NCBI GenBank assembly: GCA_039925965.1
Contig: JBDSXW010000029.1
Span: 1-64,000, forward strand
From: JAZKFT01 sp039925965
GTDB lineage: Bacteria; Bacteroidota; Bacteroidia; Chitinophagales; Chitinophagaceae
DNA: 64,000 nucleotides
Direction of reading: 5' to 3'
The translations under genes and the position numbers were made by a program. A model generated the notes under the pieces. It did not search any database and had not been told where the DNA came from. It worked only from the letters and a program-made list of their open reading frames with translations. Below, piece by piece: positions 8,417 to 16,485 of the stretch (position 1 is the first letter of the stretch; each line of letters begins with the position of its first letter).

Positions 8417-11400
8417 TTACTGTTTGGTAAACTTACTATTGGCAGTTTCACAACCATTGTTGCAAATGCCTTTCAGGATATAGGTACCTGAAGGCAATAA
8501 AGCAATATCAATGGTTACCAGGTTATCGCCTACAGCCATATTGGCTACTTGTTGCTTAATAATTTTACCAGTTATATCCGTGATTACAAGCGTTACGTCG
8601 CCGGCAAAAGGAGACTGCATGGCTGCTGTAATCCTTTCTTTGGCGGGGTTGGGAAACAGGGTGTTGAGTGTAAATACGGCTGGTTTAAGACCTTTTACAA
8701 GCACGGTGTTGCTGTAAGTAATACGACCATCAATATCTGTTTGTTTGAGGCGGTAATAGTTAGTCGTAGCAAGTGGTAAAACATCGGCAAAGTTGTAGGT
8801 AATGGGCAATGTGCTGTTGCCGCCTGCAGCCTTGGTCGTTACTTTTCCTACTACGCTAAATGCTCTTCCGTCGGCGCTGCGCTCAATTTCAAAACCTTTG
8901 TTGTTGATCTCAGATTTGGTCACCCAGGTAAGATCTACTTTATTGCCATTGCGAACACCTGTAAGTTCAGCGTAGTTAACCGGCAGGGCCACGTTGCCTT
9001 TATGGAAGTAGAAAGTTGAGTACGATGTGTCGACAATCTCTACAAAATGGTTGGTTCCGTAGGCTCCGCTTGCAAATTGTGTAAAGAACTTTCCATTAGC
9101 AGCAAGGGCAGATGTGGCGCAGGATTGCTGTGTTTTAGAGCTGTTTAACTGTGCCCTTGTAGCGCCACCTGTTACAGCAGCAAGTGCTACTAACTCAGCA
9201 TCAGTAAAGAACATACGGGTGATTACCTGGCCAATTGGTTGTGTTTGAGGAGTGATAGTTAAGTTTCTATCCAGGTAGTAAATGTTATTACCGTCTTTTC
9301 TTACAGCACCGCTGTTTTTATAGAACGAGGCTGTAGTGCTACCTAACAAACTTCCATTAGGGTAAATCTGCCCAATTACATTGCCACCGGCATCTTTAAG
9401 TGTTATATAAGTAAATTTCCAGGCACTATCTATAATAACGGTAGTAGCAGTAGTACATCCATTTGCTACGCCTGTGGCCACCGCAGGCATTACGGTGCTG
9501 GTGGTATCAAAAGCGCAGATGGCAAAAGCCCCTTGTGAAGCAGCATCATATGGCATCACCCTGTAATAGATGACTTCTCCAGGTGTACGGCCACTTAATC
9601 CAAGTTTGGAGTGAAGTGAAGAAGGCGAAGGATCCGGATTGTTATCATCATCGCAGCCAATAGTTGTTAAGGCTCCGCAGGTACCGGAATAGGCTTGCAC
9701 AACCAAATCTGTTACAGTTGTATTAACAGCAGAAGTCTGAACAGTAATTTTACCACTGGCAGGAACGGTGGCTTTATACCACACATCGTTCTTTAGGGCT
9801 CCTGCACTGCAAGCTGCGACCCCGAGTCCTGCGGTAGTATCTGCAGACGTTAATGTTCCGAGTAATGGCGTAGAACAAAAACCATTGGATACGCTAAGGT
9901 TGATAGCATTTGCACAAATGTCATTGACTGGTGGTGGCGGTGGTGATACTGTAATAAACGATGCAGAATTGCTTGTACCACAAGAATAATTCGATGAATC
10001 AGCACCTTTAATAGCCCTTACAAACCAGGTGTAAGTCGAACTATAGTCAAAACCCATAAAATCAACCGGTGGGGCAGGTACTGGAATGCCGTCACTGTAT
10101 GTGGTTCCGTTGTCTGTACTGAAATAAATAGCGTAATCAGTTACGCCTGTAACAGGTGTCCAGTTGAAAGTAGGCGTAATGGAAACGTTGGTAGCGCCAT
10201 CTGTTGGTGCTATAGCAGTAACACAAGGAATTGAAGCCGCTTTAGCCCAGTTTGATAAGCCATTGGCACCACAATTACTCCGAACATGCACGTAATAAAG
10301 CGTGTTAGGATCAAAAGAACCAAATGCAGTAGCCTGGTTGGTTCCCACAACTGTTCCAGCACCCGCGGGGTCAGCGGCAGCCTGATCTATCACGTATTCG
10401 TAACCAGCCGAACCTGCACCAACATTCCAGTCTATGATCATAAAATTCGGCTGACGTGTCGAAACAACTATTCCGCTAACTGGCAGACAGGCCGGTGGAG
10501 CAGCTATGGTAACTGTATAGTCTTCAGTTTCGCCCCAACTATAAGAACCACAAGGAGTAATTGAAGTAGGTGTAATCGTTTCCACATTCATCACCCTCAT
10601 TTTTGTATTACCCAATAAAGCACCGGCAGGTATGGTTACCGACCCTGTTTCGATATGAGCACCATTTGTAATGGCAGAAGTAAGGTATACCTGCTCACCT
10701 GCATCCGTGAATGAACCATTTTGATTAAAATCGATATATATAGCGGTATTGTTCGTCCATGTTCCGGAAGGGTTGCATGTTCCTATCTGAATGCTGAATG
10801 GATAGGCCAATGTTCTTGAAAGAACCGTTGGGGCCAATGCTGTATAATTAGAATAAAGGCTCTGCGTTGAACCTGTTCCACCGGTGGTAGTGCAGGTAGA
10901 TGAATTGTTTAATGAACCGATAGTAACATTGAAAATATCTTCATCGGCAGGATCTGTCGCGGTGGAGGCAGAATTGATTGAAACCTGAACCACATTTGAG
11001 ATAGCACTTAACCCCGAAGCTGTACAAGTATCAACCAACCGGTAATAGGTGGCCGCTGTTTGAGAGGTGGTATATGGCGACGCAAGAAATGATGTATTAT
11101 TCATGTTCGTCCAGTTCACATTATTACTGGATTTCTGCCACGAAAACTTCAATCCTCCATCACTGCCTGCACCGGTATTTACCAGATCGAAAGGTACACC
11201 GCTACAAATAGTTACTGGAGCAGTGATAGTGCCAACCGCAGGAGCGCCCGAGCAACCCACGGCCACCTGAACCACGATACTATCAACATACAAGTTAAAT
11301 TCGTTAGCGTCTGAAAAACAATTAAACCCTAGATAATAGTTGCCTGTAGCAATTGGACTATATGTTACAATGGATTCCGCAAAGGTAGTACTGGTTATAG

Positions 11401-11794
11401 GGCTATGTGTTGCTAACACAGTGGTTGCAGCGGCTACTGTTTGGGCATCGCCTACGGTCACTTTAAGTTTTTCCGGAAAGCTGGACGACCTTGCTTTGTA
11501 CCAATAAGATATCTTGTAGTTGGTCCCTGCAGTTAACGCCAACGTAGAACTAAAAGCCCAGGCATTGGCAGCATTAGGAACAGAGTAGGCATAGGTCATT
11601 GATTTAGTGCCCGATTTCACTCCGCTCGCGGTGGTATTCTGCGTCCACGAATTTCCGGTTCCGGCATTTACCAGTATCCAGCCTGTTGGAGGAAATGTTC
11701 CCTCAAATGATTCGCTCAGTAAGATTTGTGCTTTGCCCGCTAAACTGATCATCAATAGCCCCATACTAAAAAAAATTAGGTTGATTTTTCTCAT
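8417..11794 (-). CDS. Large T9SS-exported multidomain protein with GEVED and FnIII modules
   Basis: Protein of 1125 residues with a signal peptide (residues 1-22). Residues about 24-175 resemble a choice-of-anchor J / cleaved-adhesin jelly-roll (SESFEGTFPPTGWILVN at the start). Residues about 330-435 form a GEVED-type domain (AIYIDFNQNGSFTDAGEQ, then YSWGETEDYTVTI). One or two fibronectin III-like modules follow at about 440-620, then a region with paired cysteines. Residues 1041-1125 are a type A T9SS sorting domain (LFPNPAKERI, DITGKIIKQ, LPSGTYILK). It should cross the outer membrane by type IX secretion and be anchored or released. No catalytic domain is visible, so adhesion or substrate binding is the likely role. 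Confidence 0.85.
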   Translation of the reverse strand: MRKINLIFFSMGLLMISLAGKAQILLSESFEGTFPPTGWILVNAGTGNSWTQNTTASGVKSGTKSMTYAYSVPNAANAWAFSSTLALTAGTNYKISYWYKARSSSFPEKLKVTVGDAQTVAAATTVLATHSPITSTTFAESIVTYSPIATGNYYLGFNCFSDANEFNLYVDSIVVQVAVGCSGAPAVGTITAPVTICSGVPFDLVNTGAGSDGGLKFSWQKSSNNVNWTNMNNTSFLASPYTTSQTAATYYRLVDTCTASGLSAISNVVQVSINSASTATDPADEDIFNVTIGSLNNSSTCTTTGGTGSTQSLYSNYTALAPTVLSRTLAYPFSIQIGTCNPSGTWTNNTAIYIDFNQNGSFTDAGEQVYLTSAITNGAHIETGSVTIPAGALLGNTKMRVMNVETITPTSITPCGSYSWGETEDYTVTIAAPPACLPVSGIVVSTRQPNFMIIDWNVGAGSAGYEYVIDQAAADPAGAGTVVGTNQATAFGSFDPNTLYYVHVRSNCGANGLSNWAKAASIPCVTAIAPTDGATNVSITPTFNWTPVTGVTDYAIYFSTDNGTTYSDGIPVPAPPVDFMGFDYSSTYTWFVRAIKGADSSNYSCGTSNSASFITVSPPPPPVNDICANAINLSVSNGFCSTPLLGTLTSADTTAGLGVAACSAGALKNDVWYKATVPASGKITVQTSAVNTTVTDLVVQAYSGTCGALTTIGCDDDNNPDPSPSSLHSKLGLSGRTPGEVIYYRVMPYDAASQGAFAICAFDTTSTVMPAVATGVANGCTTATTVIIDSAWKFTYITLKDAGGNVIGQIYPNGSLLGSTTASFYKNSGAVRKDGNNIYYLDRNLTITPQTQPIGQVITRMFFTDAELVALAAVTGGATRAQLNSSKTQQSCATSALAANGKFFTQFASGAYGTNHFVEIVDTSYSTFYFHKGNVALPVNYAELTGVRNGNKVDLTWVTKSEINNKGFEIERSADGRAFSVVGKVTTKAAGGNSTLPITYNFADVLPLATTNYYRLKQTDIDGRITYSNTVLVKGLKPAVFTLNTLFPNPAKERITAAMQSPFAGDVTLVITDITGKIIKQQVANMAVGDNLVTIDIALLPSGTYILKGICNNGCETANSKFTKQ

Positions 11795-12003
11795 AAAAAG
11801 TCAATTATTTATAAATAGGAAATGAGCTCCGGGTGTGTCTTGGGTTTGAATAAATCTCAAACAAGTTGTTAAGGTAATTACAAAATCAATCTGAAAATCT
11901 CTTTAGTGCTGTTTTCTAAAAAAATCCCTCTCAATTCCTTTTAGAAGGTGATTTTTCCAAATCTTCACCCGCTATCAACTACATGGAGCGTTAAAATACT
12001 ATT

Positions 12004-12135
12004 TTACTTCATCTTATTAATTTCTGTAATTGCTGTATCCACATGGCTGTCCGCACTGGCATTCACCGAATCAATGGCAGCTCTTTCAATACTGTCATTT
12101 GCCGGAAGTGTTGGTTCATATTGGGCTAACGGTAT
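12004..12135 (-). pseudogene. Truncated copy of the small lipoprotein gene at 13190-13414
   Basis: The minus frame between a TGA (12136-12138) and a TAA (12004-12006) encodes 43 residues with no start codon. The block S-I-E-R-A-A-I-D-S-V-N-A-S-A-D-S-H-V-D-T matches S-T-E-K-A-A-I-D-S-A-N-A-S-A-D-S-N-V-D-T of the lipoprotein encoded about 1.2 kb away, and the DNA is similar over about 80 bp. The signal peptide and lipobox part is absent, replaced by a terminator hairpin. It looks like a decayed duplicate. Confidence 0.65.
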
Positions 12136-12146
12136 TCAAGGGCAAA

Positions 12147-12177
12147 AAAAATGTTCCGCTGCACACGGAACATTTTT
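12147..12177 (-). terminator. Intrinsic terminator of the small basic protein gene
   Basis: Stem AAAAATGTTCCG / CGGAACATTTTT with a 7-nt loop. On the minus strand it is followed by a run of T, and it lies 26 nt after the stop codon of the gene at 12203. The symmetry lets it act in both directions. Confidence 0.85.
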
Positions 12178-12202
12178 AAAGGCTACATAAGTAATGATCT
12201 CA

Positions 12203-12565
12203 TCATGCGGCTTTCTTTTTTGCAGCAGGTCGTTTACGATCACTTTTCTTTTTAAGCCCCAGCGCCTGTACTTCATTACTGTCGGCTCCAAACTGGGCAA
12301 TAACCTGGTCTTTTGCCGATAGAACAAAACCATGAAAATCATGTTCTGCCGCAATAGAATCGTCAGTGGCTGTTTTGTGTGCCGCTGCCACCTGCGTTTC
12401 TTTTGTTTGGCTGGCCGTCATACGATCATAACGCTCACTGATGTTTTTCAGTTCGTACAAGTTGTTGGCAGGTGCATAAGCTGCCACGTCTTTTAGCGCA
12501 TCAAACGTTGCCCTGTCATTTACAAGCGTTTTGGATGTCAGGCGCCTTAGTTTTTTCGTAATCAT
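12203..12565 (-). CDS. Small basic conserved hypothetical protein, 120 residues
   Basis: Cytoplasmic, mostly helical protein (MITKKLRRLTSKTLVNDRAT...). It ends in a lysine/alanine-rich tail (LKKKSDRKRPAAKKKAA) like the tail of histone-like proteins. There is no signal peptide or membrane segment. The first 100 residues are charged helices with few aromatics. I do not recognise a named family. The basic tail suggests nucleic-acid association, which is inference only. The gene is a single unit with its own strong terminator. Confidence 0.6.
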   Translation of the reverse strand: MITKKLRRLTSKTLVNDRATFDALKDVAAYAPANNLYELKNISERYDRMTASQTKETQVAAAHKTATDDSIAAEHDFHGFVLSAKDQVIAQFGADSNEVQALGLKKKSDRKRPAAKKKAA

Positions 12566-12812
12566 GTTATTAAATTTTGTTTCATTAAAAGTATTCGGCT
12601 TATAATGAAATACAAACCTTCAATTCTTAATATTTTGCAAAAACAATTCTCATTTACAATGCTTTACTGGAACAACTCGCTCTTCGTTAAGCTTTTTAAC
12701 TTTTAGGATCCAAAGTCTTGAAAAGGCTGATTTATTAGTCGCACCCCGATTGTAATGCGGTTGCCGGCGAATCTGCCATCCAACCATCTTAATTCTTTCG
12801 CCACCATGCATG
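12566..12812. other. AT-rich intergenic stretch before the 21-bp repeats
   Basis: This is the 5' side of the basic protein gene and the edge of the tandem array. A minus-strand frame at 12650-12991 reads across the array, but it starts with TTG and is broken in register by a one-base deletion in the repeat. I do not accept it as a gene. Nothing else is visible. Confidence 0.5.
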
Positions 12813-13021
12813 TCCTTCACGCAGGCCTGACAATCCTTCATGCAGGCTTGACAATCCTTTTGCAGGTTTGAAAATCCTTCACTTAGCCTTGACAATTCTC
12901 CAAGTAACGTTGACAATCCTTTACGTAACCCTGAAAATCCTTCACGTAACCTTGAGAATCCTTCACGTAGCCCTGACCATCCTTTACGCAAGCCTGCAAA
13001 GCCTTCACGCAGGCCTGAGAA
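12813..13021. repeat. Tandem array of ten 21-bp units
   Basis: Ten consecutive units with consensus CCTTCACGYAGCCTGACAAT plus one base. Unit starts are 12813, 12834, 12855, 12875, 12896, 12917, 12938, 12959, 12980 and 13001. The third unit is 20 bp, so one base is lost there. Units vary at a few positions (for example CCTTTACGTAACCCTGAAAAT). A 21-bp period would encode heptads in any frame, such as GLREGFS on the minus strand, but the missing base and the lack of an ATG argue against a current gene. Confidence 0.9.
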
Positions 13022-13088
13022 TCCTTAGCGCTGGCGTGTCGATCATCGGTGCGGGTGGCCTACGCGGTATCATTCAGCAAAATGGTAC

Positions 13089-13118
13089 AAAAAAAGGCGG
13101 CGCATTGGTTGCGCCGCC
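13089..13118 (-). terminator. Intrinsic terminator of the lipoprotein gene (der operon end)
   Basis: Nine-bp GC-rich stem (GGCGGCGCA/TGCGCCGCC) with a 5-nt loop, followed on the minus strand by seven T. It lies about 70 nt past the lipoprotein stop codon and would end the der transcript. Confidence 0.9.
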
Positions 13119-13189
13119 CACAAAATTATATCATAACGAATCGAAGGCTAAGGTAAGTTGGAACTGTAGCCAGCGTCACCCGCACTATT

Positions 13190-13414
13190 TCAGTGCACCG
13201 CGCCGTCTCCAAACTTCCCACTGGTGGTATCCACATTGCTGTCGGCACTGGCATTCGCCGAATCAATCGCAGCTTTTTCGGTACTATCGGCCTGCCGCTG
13301 TGTGGTATCGCGGGGCGCGGCGTCAAGCGGCCCAGGATCCGGATTGTTGCAGGAGCAAATTGTAAACAACAATAATAAAACCACGGTGGCCGGTTTATTT
13401 ATGCAAAGACACAC
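13190..13414 (-). CDS. Small lipoprotein, 74 residues
   Basis: The GTG at 13412-13414 begins a frame 16 nt after the der stop codon. There is no ATG in frame downstream, and the longer frame would overlap der. The product has a short basic N-region, a hydrophobic core (ATVVLLLLFTI) and a lipobox-like I-C-S-C. The tail is hydrophilic, rich in Asp, Ala, Ser and Thr (residues about 26-74), with the block STEKAAIDSANASADSNVDT. It is probably a lipid-anchored periplasmic or surface peptide of unknown function, cotranscribed with der. A truncated copy of its tail lies at 12004-12135. Confidence 0.6.
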   Translation of the reverse strand: MCLCINKPATVVLLLLFTICSCNNPDPGPLDAAPRDTTQRQADSTEKAAIDSANASADSNVDTTSGKFGDGAVH

Positions 13415-13430
13415 ACGATCCGCAAAGCAT

Positions 13431-14744
13431 TTACTTCTTCCTGAAAAACAATCGAATCGGCACACCGGTAAAATTGAAATTTTCACGTAGTTTATTTTCA
13501 AGGTAGTTTTTGTACGGCGTTTTGAGGTCGTCGGGGTAGTTGGTAAAAAAGGCGAAGGAAGGCACATAGGTGGGTAGCTGTACCACGTATTTGATTTTAA
13601 TCAGGTTGCCGCGAACCATCGGCGGATTATATGCCTGGATGGCTTTCAGCATAATATCATTCAGCTTGCTGGTGGCTACTTTACGGGTTTTATTTTCGTA
13701 CACTTCCAGTGCCAATTCTATCACTTTAAAGATTCTTGTTTTTTCCTTCGCGGATATAAACAGCACTGGTACATCTGTAAATGGCGCAAACTTTTGCTTC
13801 AATTCCTTTTCATAATCACGGGCCGTATTGGTTACTTTTTCAAGTAAGTCCCACTTATTTACAATCACCACGATGCCCTTGCCTTTTTTTTCCGCCAGGC
13901 TAAAAATATTCATGTCCTGGGCGGTCATACCCTTTTCTGCATCGATCAGCAGCAGGCAGATATCAGCTTCATCCATCGCTTTGATAGCCCGGATAACGCT
14001 GTAAAATTCCAGGTCTTCGTTTACCTTGGTCTTTCTCCGGATACCAGCGGTATCGATCAGGATAAACTCTTTCTGGAATAAGTTATAATGGGTATGGATT
14101 GTATCCCGTGTTGTGCCGGCAATCTCACTCACAATGGTCCGCTCTTGTCCGATCAGCGCGTTTAGCAGGCTGCTTTTACCCACATTCGGCTGCCCCATGA
14201 TTGCAAATTTTGGAAGGGCATCCAGGTCCAGCACTTCATCGCTGGCTTCGGGTGTTATCAATTCGGCAATCGCATCCAGCACTTCGCCGGTACCACTTCC
14301 ACTCATGCTGGAAAGGAAATAAGTATTATCAAAACCCATTGAGTAAAACTCTGTGGCATCCAGCTGGCGCTGGCTATTGTCGACTTTGTTGACTGCTAAA
14401 AAAACCGGCTTCGTGGTACGGCGCAGCACATCAGCCATCACATCGTCCAGATCGGTTATGCCCGTGGCAACATCTACCATAAATAACATAGCATCGGCTT
14501 CCTCCACGGCAATTTTTACCTGCTTTGCTATTTCACGTTCAAAAACATCCTGGCTATCCGGCACAAAACCGCCGGTATCGATCACGTTAAAGGATTTGCC
14601 ACACCATTCGGCTACACCATACTGGCGGTCGCGTGTTACACCACTTTCATCATCCACAATGGCTTTGCGCTGCTCCAGCAGTCGGTTAAAAAAAGTGCTT
14701 TTGCCCACATTGGGTCTGCCTACTATGGCTAGTGTAAAACTCAT
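13431..14744 (-). CDS. der: GTPase Der (EngA), ribosome assembly
   Basis: Protein of 437 residues with two tandem GTPase domains, needed for maturation of the 50S subunit. G1 motifs are GRPNVGKS at 9-16 and GQPNVGKS at 184-191. DTGG at 56-59 and NKVD at 119-122 complete the first domain, and DTAG and NKWD the second. The C-terminal 80 residues form the KH-like domain. I use the ATG at 14744 because homologues begin right before TLAIVGRPNVG; the upstream in-frame start at 14759 lies in the heptamer repeat. Era is the next gene upstream on the same strand, with the repeats between them. Confidence 0.97.
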   Translation of the reverse strand: MSFTLAIVGRPNVGKSTFFNRLLEQRKAIVDDESGVTRDRQYGVAEWCGKSFNVIDTGGFVPDSQDVFEREIAKQVKIAVEEADAMLFMVDVATGITDLDDVMADVLRRTTKPVFLAVNKVDNSQRQLDATEFYSMGFDNTYFLSSMSGSGTGEVLDAIAELITPEASDEVLDLDALPKFAIMGQPNVGKSSLLNALIGQERTIVSEIAGTTRDTIHTHYNLFQKEFILIDTAGIRRKTKVNEDLEFYSVIRAIKAMDEADICLLLIDAEKGMTAQDMNIFSLAEKKGKGIVVIVNKWDLLEKVTNTARDYEKELKQKFAPFTDVPVLFISAKEKTRIFKVIELALEVYENKTRKVATSKLNDIMLKAIQAYNPPMVRGNLIKIKYVVQLPTYVPSFAFFTNYPDDLKTPYKNYLENKLRENFNFTGVPIRLFFRKK

Positions 14745-14750
14745 AAATTC

Positions 14751-14820
14751 AAGTATCAAGTATTAAGTATCAAGTATCAAGTATCAAGTATTAAGTATCA
14801 AGTATCAAGACACAAGATTT
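14751..14820. repeat. AAGTATC heptamer array upstream of der
   Basis: Ten consecutive 7-bp units (AAGTATC, AAGTATT, AAGACAC, AAGATTT; mostly AAGTATC). The array begins 6 nt before the der start codon. Read on the der strand the unit is GATACTT, so TACTTG recurs every 7 bp. A similar array precedes era. Confidence 0.92.
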
Positions 14821-14887
14821 AGTATTATGATCCTTTCAACTGTAAAATTTTCGTACGCCAGTAAACTGCCCTAACAGGGGTGTCTTA

Positions 14888-14934
14888 CCAATCAACTAAT
14901 TAACCAATCAACTAATTAACCAATCAACTAATTA
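14888..14934. repeat. CCAATCAA/CTAATTAA octamer array at the era 3' end
   Basis: Six 8-bp units alternate as CCAATCAA and CTAATTAA. The last unit overlaps the era stop codon: the minus-strand TAG and the preceding Asn codon are part of CTAATTA. The same unit family appears at 22581-22620. Confidence 0.9.
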
Positions 14935-15806
14935 TATCCGTATTCCCGCAGCCGCAACTCATCGTCCCGCCACTTCGGCTTTACTTTTACAAACAGTTCG
15001 AGGAACACTTTCGAGCCCAAAAATTCTTCGATGGCTTTGCGGCTTTCGGTCCCAAGTTTTTTGATCATGCTGCCACCTTCGCCAATCACGATAAATTTCT
15101 GTGTATCGCGGTGTACTACAATATCGGCCTGTATTTTGATCAGGGTTGTTTTTTCCTTAAACTCCTGAATCAGCACTGAAGTGTGGTATGGAATTTCTTC
15201 GTGGTACAGTTCGTAAATCTTTTCCCGGATCAGTTCACTTACAAAGAACTTGGTTGGCATGTCGCTCAGATCATCCTGCGGAAAAAACGGTTCGCCTTCT
15301 GGCATATGCTCCAGTATCATAGGGATCAACTTTTCTACATGCTGATTCTTTATAACCGATACAGCGAGTATCTGCTTGCCATACGGCCTTTCTTTAAAAA
15401 AGTCAATGGCAGCCTGGATTTTTTGGGCACCCGCCGCATCCATTTTATTCAACACCAAAATTACCGGGGCTTTTACCCGTAACGAAGAAAAAATTCCATC
15501 TGCTTCCACCAGATCGTTCGAAGTAAGGTCGTATAAAAACACAGCGACATCCGCATCTTCCATCGAGTTTTTTACATGCTGCATCATTTTTTCGTGCAAC
15601 TTATATTTTGGATCGATGATACCGGGCGTGTCGCTGATAATAATCTGGTAATCCTTATCGTTGAGAAATCCTTTGATGCGATGGCGGGTAGTCTGAACCT
15701 TATGGCTCACAATAGCCATCTTCTCCCCCATCAGCTTATTGAGCAGGGTGCTTTTGCCAGCGTTGGGCTTACCAAAAATGCTTACATAACCAGATTTAAA
15801 TGCCAT
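14928..15806 (-). CDS. era: GTPase Era, 16S rRNA and 30S assembly
   Basis: Protein of 292 residues, standard length. The GTPase domain has GKPNAGKS at 12-19, DTPG at 59-62 and NKMD at 120-123. The C-terminal KH domain carries the IGEGGSMIKKLG loop at about 238-249, used to bind the 3' end of 16S rRNA. It acts in 30S maturation and cell-cycle checks. The start ATG at 15806 sits 24 nt from the heptamer array at 15831-15907. Der lies downstream on the same strand with a 183-nt repeat-filled spacer. Confidence 0.97.
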   Translation of the reverse strand: MAFKSGYVSIFGKPNAGKSTLLNKLMGEKMAIVSHKVQTTRHRIKGFLNDKDYQIIISDTPGIIDPKYKLHEKMMQHVKNSMEDADVAVFLYDLTSNDLVEADGIFSSLRVKAPVILVLNKMDAAGAQKIQAAIDFFKERPYGKQILAVSVIKNQHVEKLIPMILEHMPEGEPFFPQDDLSDMPTKFFVSELIREKIYELYHEEIPYHTSVLIQEFKEKTTLIKIQADIVVHRDTQKFIVIGEGGSMIKKLGTESRKAIEEFLGSKVFLELFVKVKPKWRDDELRLREYGYN

Positions 15807-15830
15807 AATGGGGGTTAAGGTTCAGGACTC

Positions 15831-15907
15831 AAGTATCAAATATCAAGTATCAAGTATCAAGATAAAAGTATCAAGATAAAAGATAAAAGAGTTAAGGGAC
15901 AAATTCC
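15831..15907. repeat. AAGTATC/AAGATAA heptamer array upstream of era
   Basis: Eleven 7-bp units: AAGTATC, AAATATC, AAGTATC twice, AAGATAA, AAGTATC, AAGATAA twice, AAGAGTT, AAGGGAC and AAATTCC. The unit family is the same as that upstream of der, and it again lies in the 5' region of a ribosome-assembly GTPase gene. Confidence 0.9.
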
Positions 15908-15970
15908 AGGAATCAAAGTTTGGGACTCAGCTTCAGTATATAAGCTTCCAGGTCCGGCTCATAAAAATAA

Positions 15971-16010
15971 ATCCGTGTTTATCCGCCTTATCCGCTCTAT
16001 CCGTGCTTCT
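15971..16010. repeat. ATCCGCNNT nonamer repeat
   Basis: Four units of 9-10 bp: ATCCGTGTTT, ATCCGCCTT, ATCCGCTCT and ATCCGTGCT. The reverse-complement family occurs at 57286-57322. It lies between the initiator tRNA terminator and the era upstream array. Confidence 0.75.
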
Positions 16011-16040
16011 ATCACTCCAAATCAATCTAATGGGCTAAAA

Positions 16041-16070
16041 CTACAAAAGCCTCAACTGAGGCTTTTGTAG
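16041..16070 (-). terminator. Intrinsic terminator of the initiator tRNA gene
   Basis: Near-perfect hairpin CTACAAAAGCCTCA / TGAGGCTTTTGTAG, 8 nt after the tRNA 3' end on the minus strand. The right arm includes TTTT and is followed by TTTT. Confidence 0.8.
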
Positions 16071-16077
16071 TTCTTTG

Positions 16078-16149
<72 letters not shown>

Positions 16150-16485
16150 GTTTGCCAAAATTTTTGATCGTTACTTCAGTGGCGGCTTTTGAAGCCTTCG
16201 GGTAATAATCCCGACCCTGTTTACCCCGAAGCATTTCGGTGGTTTTACCAGGACTCATCTGCTGTGCTGTTCAAATTTGGATTGCAAATGTAGGGGTGTA
16301 CGCTTTACGGGCCAACATTAATTTTAATTATTTTAATTGCGCCGGGAATAGATTCGTCTTTTTGCCATGAATGGCGGGAATGAACATTCGTAAAAATTTC
16401 AGCCATTAGAAAAGTATTCGTGCCCATTTGTGTTATTCGTGGCCATCTATACTTTTAAAAGTGGGGGCCACGAGTGGGCGCATCG
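16150..16485. other. Intergenic stretch with no gene found
   Basis: This is the upstream region of the initiator tRNA. It contains an imperfect run of about 10-bp units (TATTCGTGCCC, ATTTGTGTT, ATTCGTGGCC) at about 16409-16443. A 60-codon minus frame runs into the tRNA and is rejected. Confidence 0.5.

Noticed and set aside
12650..12991. Heptad-repeat ORF on the minus strand across the 21-bp array
   Set aside because: It starts with TTG inside a repeat unit, a TAA lies just upstream, and a one-base loss in unit three changes its register.
12813..13021. CRISPR array
   Set aside because: Units are contiguous 21-mers without unique spacers, and no cas gene is in the window.
12868..13365. Plus-strand ORF over the 21-bp array and the lipoprotein gene
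   Set aside because: It is produced by the repeat period and by the antisense of a better-supported lipoprotein frame.
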